This document shows positions 57,821-64,000 of a stretch of 64,000 nt of DNA, piece after piece. Each line of letters begins with the position of its first letter. The stretch's first letter is position 1. The position numbers and the translations under genes are program-made. The notes under the pieces are model-generated. The model was not told the origin of the DNA. It made no database searches and was given only the letters and a program-made list of their open reading frames with translations. The DNA lies in the NCBI GenBank assembly GCA_051294375.1, contig CM119268.1, positions 4,503,162 through 4,567,161 of the forward strand. Reading direction: 5' to 3'. This DNA is from Paraspadella gotoi. Its lineage: Eukaryota > Chaetognatha.

Positions 57821-58100
57821 TCCAATGCAACTTAACAAATATGCAAATTGCCATAATGCTCAAAATTTATTTGCGTCGAGAAAAACAAAAAGAGAATAAA
57901 ATTGAGGTCGAAAAACAATTTTTTTTTTAAAAAGAAAAAAAATTTTCGTCGTTTCTGTCAATCAGTCGTCTTTTTTTCTTTTTTCCTTTTTTTTGTTAGT
58001 TGTTTTTTTTTCGTTACGTCTCTTGTTATTTTCCCCTTATTTTTTGGTTTTTAGTTGACAGGAAAGTCATTGTTTTTTTTTTTTTTTAGCAAACTTCACA

Positions 58101-58125
58101 NNNNNNNNNNNNNNNNNNNNNNNNN
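58101..58125. other. 25-N gap
   Basis: Exactly 25 N, flanked by T-rich sequence. Confidence 0.98.
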
Positions 58126-58915
58126 TTTTTTTTTTTTACAAAAATTCACTCTGACAATATTGCGCCCAATAAGGTGTGGATATTCCTGGTTTATTTTAGC
58201 CTTAGATAAGAACATTGCTTGAGCAATGAGCAATGAGCAGTGCTTAATCTCAACTTATTTCAATACCAAATAACCTTTTCTTTATGAAAATAAATCGATG
58301 ACTAATTTCAAACTTCGTCTCTAATTTAATAACAAAGAAAGAAAGGTTTATAACACAATCCAAATACCAAAATATAAATTTAGATGATTAACTTTATAAA
58401 AAAAACTTTAAATTCAGAGTTTTGAGCTTTTAAAAAACAAAAGGTCAGGGTTCAATTCAGATAAATTAAATCGAGGTGATTTTGCAAAATATGGCCACAA
58501 ATTCGTGATGTGGGCATTTGGAGCGCTGGTCTTCCGGCTCGAATTTTTTTTTTTTTTTGACCAATAACCAGGCGGTCGCGAGATCAGGAGTTCTTGGAAC
58601 AGGCGGTTGACCTCGTTCTTCTATCAGGTACTAGACCTCGTTTCTGTTTCAGGCAGTTGACCTCGTTACTGCATCAGAATAGATTAAATTTTAATAAATG
58701 TTGGATGAAAAAAATTGCGTTTTGGCTTCTGGCATCTGCCAAGTTTTTGATGTCGACCGCTTCGCTAGTTGTCACAATTTTTCAATAATTTTATTTCTTG
58801 TTTTCTTTTTTTGTTTTGCTCTTTTGTTTTGTTTTGTTTTGAGTGTCGGGTTTTTTTTTCATTTGAAAAGAAAATATTTCGCTTGAAAAATTCACCGCGT
58901 GTGTGTACACTGTAC
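58126..58915. other. AT-rich sequence with a short GTTGACCTCGTT repeat
   Basis: At 58596-58680 the phrase CAGGCAGTTGACCTCGTTNCTG recurs about three times. No gene seen. Confidence 0.5.
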
Positions 58916-58917
58916 AA

Positions 58918-58952
<35 letters not shown>

Positions 58953-58968
58953 TGAGAGTGAGAGAGAA
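58918..58968. repeat. Compound (GT)n-(GA)n microsatellite
   Basis: GT units followed by GA units. Confidence 0.93.
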
Positions 58969-59079
58969 ACAATGAGTCGACATGATGGAAAAAAATTTTT
59001 TTCTCACCAAATTGAATTTTCCCTCGTTTACGTTTTTATTTGATTTTAACCTCGAGAAGCCGGGAGACGGGATTGTCGT

Positions 59080-59116
59080 TGTTGTTGTTGTCGTCGTCGT
59101 CGTCGTCGTCGTCGTC
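59080..59116. repeat. (GTT)n-(GTC)n array
   Basis: Short trinucleotide run. Confidence 0.93.
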
Positions 59117-59139
59117 GAGTTTCTTCACAAGAAAAATGG

Positions 59140-59330
59140 AATTTGAAGGGATCGAACCCGAGTCCAATTCTTAACCATCAATATACACCGAATGGTCGGG
59201 TAGACATTTCCGTCAGTTTCTTTGTTTTCCGGAATTTCGGATCCGACGGAAAGCTTGCCACCGTGTGTTCAACCATCAGTATTTTGCAAGAAGCGTTTGT
59301 AACAGGGCTAGAACCTGCGATCATTGGGCT
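59140..59330 (-). mobile_element. SINE-like sequence with two B-box-like sites
   Basis: Minus strand has GGTTAAGAATTGGACTCGGG then TTCGATCCCTTCA, a perfect GGTTCGATCCC B box with tRNA-like spacing before it. About 150 bp away on the same strand is CGCAGGTTCTAGCCCTG. The first unit looks like the 3' half of a tRNA; no full cloverleaf is visible. Confidence 0.4.
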
Positions 59331-59339
59331 CAGGAGAAA

Positions 59340-59757
59340 AAGGGTTAGCCCAAGGCACGGTAGAGACTTAGAATTGAGCCAAATTTAAAGGGCGAATGAA
59401 AAATATTTTAAAATTTTTTTTTTAAATTAACTTCTCGGCGTTTTCTAATGCTAGCTAAATGTTTAATTCGGGTTACAAATTATTTTTCAGTCATAAAACA
59501 AATTTCTTAAATTTTCCTAAAAAAAGTATTTCGTCGACCTGACATCGACGTTGACTTATTCCGAATAACATTCGGCTTCTACCCGAAATCCTAGGGGGAA
59601 GAGAGAGTCACAGTTTCAAATACGTGACGTGACCCCACTGACCAGTCGATCACGTGATTTTTCTTGATCCTCGTAACTCACGAGATTTAAACGCCCGACG
59701 ATCCGTGCCTCTTTCAAACTCAAGATTCAAACGGCGCGTCGCCGAAACCAGATGCGC
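59340..59757. other. Sequence before the 889-N gap; one CACGTG site
   Basis: AT-rich, then CpG-richer toward the gap, with GTGACGTGACC at about 59627 and GATCACGTGATT at 59649. A promoter edge is possible, but the gap 59758-60646 hides what follows. Confidence 0.35.
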
Positions 59758-60646
59758 NNNNNNNNNNNNNNNNNNNNNNNNNNNNNNNNNNNNNNNNNNN
59801 NNNNNNNNNNNNNNNNNNNNNNNNNNNNNNNNNNNNNNNNNNNNNNNNNNNNNNNNNNNNNNNNNNNNNNNNNNNNNNNNNNNNNNNNNNNNNNNNNNNN
59901 NNNNNNNNNNNNNNNNNNNNNNNNNNNNNNNNNNNNNNNNNNNNNNNNNNNNNNNNNNNNNNNNNNNNNNNNNNNNNNNNNNNNNNNNNNNNNNNNNNNN
60001 NNNNNNNNNNNNNNNNNNNNNNNNNNNNNNNNNNNNNNNNNNNNNNNNNNNNNNNNNNNNNNNNNNNNNNNNNNNNNNNNNNNNNNNNNNNNNNNNNNNN
60101 NNNNNNNNNNNNNNNNNNNNNNNNNNNNNNNNNNNNNNNNNNNNNNNNNNNNNNNNNNNNNNNNNNNNNNNNNNNNNNNNNNNNNNNNNNNNNNNNNNNN
60201 NNNNNNNNNNNNNNNNNNNNNNNNNNNNNNNNNNNNNNNNNNNNNNNNNNNNNNNNNNNNNNNNNNNNNNNNNNNNNNNNNNNNNNNNNNNNNNNNNNNN
60301 NNNNNNNNNNNNNNNNNNNNNNNNNNNNNNNNNNNNNNNNNNNNNNNNNNNNNNNNNNNNNNNNNNNNNNNNNNNNNNNNNNNNNNNNNNNNNNNNNNNN
60401 NNNNNNNNNNNNNNNNNNNNNNNNNNNNNNNNNNNNNNNNNNNNNNNNNNNNNNNNNNNNNNNNNNNNNNNNNNNNNNNNNNNNNNNNNNNNNNNNNNNN
60501 NNNNNNNNNNNNNNNNNNNNNNNNNNNNNNNNNNNNNNNNNNNNNNNNNNNNNNNNNNNNNNNNNNNNNNNNNNNNNNNNNNNNNNNNNNNNNNNNNNNN
60601 NNNNNNNNNNNNNNNNNNNNNNNNNNNNNNNNNNNNNNNNNNNNNN
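59758..60646. other. 889-N gap
   Basis: Unresolved. Frames crossing it are meaningless. Confidence 0.99.
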
Positions 60647-60876
60647 CGACAACAACTGAATCAGAGAAAGTCCACTGGTAGTTGCTCGCTTCATCGTTGA
60701 CCTTGAATGCGAGTAAATGGGGAGAGGGGGAGAGAAAGAAAAAATTATTTATAATTTAATTTGACAATCGTGAAATTCATAAAGTTACAATAAGAGGCGC
60801 GTCCCCGCTCCCCCCGCTTCGGATCATCTTCGCTATCGTCATTCCCCCACTTATCCTTTTACAACCATTTCATCAT

Positions 60877-60914
60877 ATAATATATATAATATATAATATA
60901 TATAATATATAATC
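60877..60914. repeat. (AT)-rich ATATATAAT repeat
   Basis: About 35 bp of TATATAATA units. Confidence 0.9.
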
Positions 60915-61108
60915 AAATTCCATTTTCCTGTTTTGGTCAGGCTGTGTAGCGTGTCCAATCCAAGCCACATATTTCTCCTTAAAGAGAAAAAAATATTTAT
61001 AGGTAGTTAAATTCTTTTTCATTCTTACTTCAAACTGTTTTAAAAATAATATATCCATTAAGTCGGAACGAGGAAAAAACTAAGAGTTCTTAACCCACCC
61101 TAACTTAC

Positions 61109-61211
61109 CTTTTTCCCGGAAATATCTTCTCGCCTCAAGCGATTCGCTGATTCTTTGGTGAAATCCCCGTCAAAGTCATTTCTCCCTAAATCAACAAAGT
61201 TAATGTGATCA
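61109..61211 (-). CDS. Candidate exon 2 of an EF-hand-like gene
   Basis: Minus strand, following the exon at 61273-61345. It encodes (S)DHINFVDLGRNDFDGDFTKE then SANRLRREDISGKK and ends at GGGAAAAAG before GTAAGT, an excellent donor. RNDFDGDFTKE has the NDxDGxF shape of a degenerate EF-hand loop. The frame is kept from exon 1 if the acceptor is GCTGATCAG (intron of 61 bp); the stronger-looking acceptor CACACTTACAG would give an early stop. Partner exons were not found. Confidence 0.35.
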
Positions 61212-61272
61212 CTGATCAGCGTAACTGTAAGTGTGACAGTGATTGTTTTCACCACATCCTTTAACCCCTTAC

Positions 61273-61345
61273 CTCTGCAAGCGACCATCACGAGGGACAT
61301 TCACAAAATCACGATAAGGAACTTCCCCATCTTCGTCGTTAAGAA
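61273..61345 (-). CDS. Candidate exon 1 (partial) of an EF-hand-like gene
   Basis: Minus strand, open frame NDEDGEVPYRDFVNVPRDGR then LQ, ending at GCAGAG before GTAAGG, a good donor. DEDGEVPYRDF fits the second half of an EF-hand calcium loop (D-x-D-G-x-V-x-Y-x-D-F, where E is the usual last ligand but D occurs). The 5' border is uncertain: the frame is open from about 61345, and an acceptor at CGACGAAG (61331) would also fit. If real, the loop would be split across exons. Confidence 0.35.
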
Positions 61346-61388
61346 AAATAACAAATAAAAAATTTTAAAAAAGACCGAAAAAAAAGAG

Positions 61389-61652
61389 TTGGCCTACGAA
61401 ATGGTAAAAGAAAAACGTGACAGTAAAAAGTTTCTGAGAAAAATTTTGTTTATTATGAAGATGTCTGAGGAGAGAATCCATCAGAGACTGAGCCGTTTTT
61501 ATTATCATTTGGCCAATGGCAATTATAGGAAGATAGTAAGGATAAAGTATAATAAAAATGACGAAGATAATAATGAAGCAGAACCCGACGATAAAATTAA
61601 AATCCATGGCAGAATAAATCAAATTAAAAAAAAATGGCATAAAATCCAGTAA
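61389..61652 (+). CDS. Doubtful ORF, 87 codons, basic
   Basis: Plus-strand frame MAYEMVKEKRDSKKFLRKIL... rich in Lys/Arg/Glu, with no family match. The opposite strand is also open (61365-61640) and would be very hydrophobic. At most one is real and there is no splice or promoter support for either. If the minus EF-hand-like exons are real, this stretch would be their upstream intron or exon. Confidence 0.15.
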   Translation: MAYEMVKEKRDSKKFLRKILFIMKMSEERIHQRLSRFYYHLANGNYRKIVRIKYNKNDEDNNEAEPDDKIKIHGRINQIKKKWHKIQ

Positions 61653-61761
61653 CCGTTGATATCCGGGTGCAAGCAGAGCAGGTTAAGTGCAAATAGCGGG
61701 TAATCAAACAGCTTTTAGGGTGCTCCGGTGTTCCAGCTCTGTTTTCGAACACGAAAACAAG

Positions 61762-61848
61762 ATGACACCGAACTTGCTTCTCCCCTTTTTCGCAGTATGT
61801 ATCGTTATCCTTAACATTTTCAATCATTTAATTCCCCGGCATTTTTGA
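61762..61848 (+). CDS. Doubtful 28-codon ORF with a signal-like hydrophobic core
   Basis: MTPNLLLPFFAVCIVILNIF then NHLIPRH and stop. A CCCCTTTTTCGCAG acceptor-like string lies inside it. Could be chance. Confidence 0.12.
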   Translation: MTPNLLLPFFAVCIVILNIFNHLIPRHF

Positions 61849-62424
61849 ATAACGGTCACCCTTTCCCACTTGTGTGTTCTTTGCTCTCGCCTTCCGACTC
61901 TTATATAATTAATCCAACTTCGCACCACGTGACTGTCATTACTTTGTCCATCCATTCAATCCCTCTCAAAATGCATTCGAATCGGCACCCAACTGAGCTC
62001 GCGCTCAATCTCTCTTCTCGCTGCGTTCGAAATCGTCTCTTCTCTCTCTCTCGTCGTGCTCAGCATACTCCCTCTCTTCTCTCCTCTCCTCTTTCTTCCC
62101 TGCTCTCTCTCTTCTCTCCTCTTCTCTCCATCTCTTCTCTCTCCTTCATAGCACATTCGATTCAAGACTCTCTACTCTTTCTCCTTAGTTACAGGTCGGT
62201 TTTAATTTTTATATAATAAAAAACTTATTTCCCTCTGTGTTTTCCGTCTCTTGTTCACTGCGTTCCGTGGACTCGTATTAATATTATTAATGCACTTATG
62301 AGAGAGCTGCGCACATCAGATGCGTGATCCGGACCTTCTTTTAGTCTCTTTTTTAAATGAATAGGCTGTAGGCACACTAGCCAAATAAGCGCTTATTCAG
62401 AGTTTTATCTCTCTAAATCGCTTA

Positions 62425-62532
62425 ACATTTTTTCCTCGGGGATCCGTTTGGGATCAAATCTTTGTTTCTGGTGATGAAACTGTCTACATCAATGTCTTGT
62501 GATTCAGCTATTTTTGTGTATATCTCGTCTTT
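62425..62532 (-). CDS. Candidate C-terminal exon, unrecognised
   Basis: Minus strand frame reading KKDEIYTKIAESQDIDVDSF then ITRNKDLIPNGSPRKKC and a TAA stop. Composition is that of an ordinary soluble protein in otherwise AT-rich DNA. The upstream border is unclear: the frame stays open to an ATG at 62622, but that part is less protein-like. No family recognised. As a minus-strand 3' end, its gene would extend to higher coordinates. Confidence 0.3.
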
Positions 62533-63063
62533 TTTTTTAATAAACCTTACATATAATGAAAAAAAGAAGTAACGTGTACAGAGAACTCTAATATATCTTG
62601 TTATTACCTTACTCACATTCATTTGCTACCATCACAGCATACTCCACAACGTCATTGGCGTCAGCTTTACTCCTCACAAGTTTTGCAATCTACTTCGAGC
62701 TCTCTAGCTTTTCTTGCCGCGCGGTGCTCGTTCGTTTCCCTTCTGCCAACACGTTTACTCACAGTTACTCGATGCAGTTATTTCAACAACTATTTGCGCG
62801 CTAAATCACATCTTGACGTCTGCACGCTATATAGCTTCAAACCCCTGAACATTGCTACAAGTTTTCTTTTTTCGACAAATTACTTTCCCCCTTCTATACT
62901 TTTAACTCTCTCCTCCCTCCTAACTAGAACACGTGCAACTTACTTTCTAACTTTCGCTTATATTGCGAGTACTCTATTCCCTTTACTCTCTCTCTAGAAA
63001 TTGGCGTTAGGCTATATGTGAGACTATTGCTTATGCTATATACTTTGCATGTTTTGTATTTAG

Positions 63064-63193
63064 TGGAATTGGACATTGTGTGTGGGACGTCAATGTTGCT
63101 GTGTGGAAGCCTCTCCTGACCCTGTTGGTGGGACAGCCGGAATCGATTGTGCGGTGTGGGGCGGCGTGGGCTGTTCTCAACCACCAACTTTAG
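63064..63193 (+). CDS. Candidate terminal exon with armadillo/HEAT-like helix
   Basis: Plus strand: acceptor GCATGTTTTGTATTTAG, then 43 codons GIGHCVWDVNVAVWKPLLTL then LVGQPESIVRCGAAWAVLNH, QL and a TAG stop. VWKPLLTLL followed about ten residues later by VRCGAAWAVL has the pattern of an armadillo/HEAT helix pair (W.PLL.LL...IR..AAWV., as in Fes1/HspBP1-type proteins). That comparison is from general knowledge of the motif, and the match is short. The opposite strand is open too (62924-63205). No partner exon found. Confidence 0.35.
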
Positions 63194-63312
63194 AACGTGA
63201 ATCATAGCTTGAGGGAGATCGAATCGTCCTCTCGATCACGCTTCAAAGAGTGGCTCGAGGTCATTTTTGAATGTTACAACCATGAGACTCCTCTCCCTAT
63301 ATTACTCTTGCA

Positions 63313-63422
63313 GAACCAGTTTCTGGCTCACGCATGGACAGCACGAGGCTGTCACAGGAAGTCTCCACCATCAAACAGTTATCGGCTCTCAGAAGGACAA
63401 TGCTTCGCAATAGCCATTTTAG
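63313..63422 (+). CDS. Candidate exon, low support
   Basis: Acceptor TATATTACTCTTGCAG, then a frame PVSGSRMDSTRLSQEVSTIK then QLSALRRTMLRN, helix-like in composition, running into CT-rich DNA without a clear donor. Other plus frames are also open. Family unknown. Confidence 0.2.
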
Positions 63423-64000
63423 CTCTCTCTCCTCTCTCAATCTCTCTCTTTTTCACCTTTCACCAATTTCAAACTTAGCCTATTTTCTTCTTTCCCCTTC
63501 CTCACCTTCAAGCTGTGTGCTTTTCTCCCAAACTGACACTGCCTCCTTTTTCTCTATATTCTTTTGTTTTCACCACTCTCATTTCTCCACTTATCTCTTT
63601 CTCTCTCTCTCTCTACTCCTACATTTTTCTTCCTCTATCATACTTCTCTCCCTCCACTCTTTCTCTTCTTTCACCAATCATATGGACATTGTGGTTTGTT
63701 AAAAAGTCGCTCAACCCCATTGTTTACCCCTCCACCACCCGTTCCCACCCATCTCATTTCTGCCACTGCACCGCACTTGCCGCTTTCTCCGAGAAACTTA
63801 AATTACTTTCTCTACCAGGTTACAGTGCGAATTAGTTCATTTCGCAGAAATGCTCTTCAATAGTGACTTCTTTTGCTTAATTCTGCCGCCTATAATTCTA
63901 TTATAATATAACAGCTCGTCTTTGGCAGTACACGACTCTCAAGGTTAAAACCTCAAACAGCGCGTTTGCGAGTACTTTTTAAATGTGAGACGAGAGCTCT
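63423..64000. other. Pyrimidine-rich then unique sequence to the window end
   Basis: CT/TTC-rich until about 63700, then unique sequence. No supported gene. Confidence 0.5.

Larger units (their letters stand above)
54371..57925. repeat. Duplicated block, copy 2 (gapless, indel-noisy)
   Basis: Follows copy 1 after about 25 bp in the same orientation and covers the same locus without gaps. Against copy 1 it has frequent 1-base insertions (often C) and deletions. The sequence opposite the second and third gaps (about 710 and 250 bp) agrees with their sizes; opposite the first it is only about 400 bp instead of 929. It carries one extra ~465-bp insertion (see foldback element). Confidence 0.93.

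Noticed and set aside
61109-61310. Purine nucleoside phosphorylase, from the string SDHIN
   Set aside because: The residues after DHIN do not match that family and no other motif is present.

Overview
This looks like nuclear DNA of an animal, most likely an invertebrate. The evidence is dense simple-sequence DNA (dozens of CT/GA arrays, plus GTC/ACG, GTT/AAC and GAT arrays), no compact operon-like gene layout, short exon candidates with GT-AG borders, CCAAT and CACGTG promoter motifs, and tRNA-like SINE fragments. Such microsatellite density would suit a crustacean or another SSR-rich invertebrate, but nothing here fixes the taxon. The window is a draft scaffold with 15 N gaps. Five of them are exactly 25 N, a fixed size typical of automated gap handling.

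Layout. 1-6.2 kb: pyrimidine-rich DNA, a 15-bp minisatellite, a SINE-like fragment, an 80-bp tandem repeat and CT arrays. 6.2-17.0 kb: two adjacent near-duplicate blocks (A 6.24-10.03, B 10.45-14.16), then a second duplicated pair (C1 14.16-15.63, C2 15.63-17.03). The copies differ by scattered 1-2 base indels, as raw long-read sequence would. The C pair carries two good minus-strand exon candidates. 17.4-21.4 kb: polypyrimidine DNA. 22-33 kb: G-rich tract, several minisatellites, CT arrays, CCAAT cluster. 33.2-38.5 kb: a 1,781-codon minus-strand open frame, the only long coding candidate. 39-50 kb: SSR-rich DNA, two E-box promoter candidates, a 15-bp satellite and an inverted copy of the A/B repeat family. 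50.9-57.9 kb: another adjacent duplication, in which copy 1 has three gaps and copy 2 is gapless but indel-noisy; copy 2 also carries a foldback insertion absent from copy 1. 58-64 kb: mostly non-repetitive, with short exon candidates on both strands.

No complete, recognisable conserved gene can be assembled from this window. The exon calls are hypotheses from open frames and splice signals. I found no CRISPR array, rRNA, confident tRNA or prokaryote-like system. The points most worth following up are the long repeat-rich ORF, the duplicated exons with complementary frame errors, the foldback element with its empty site, and the assembly structure.
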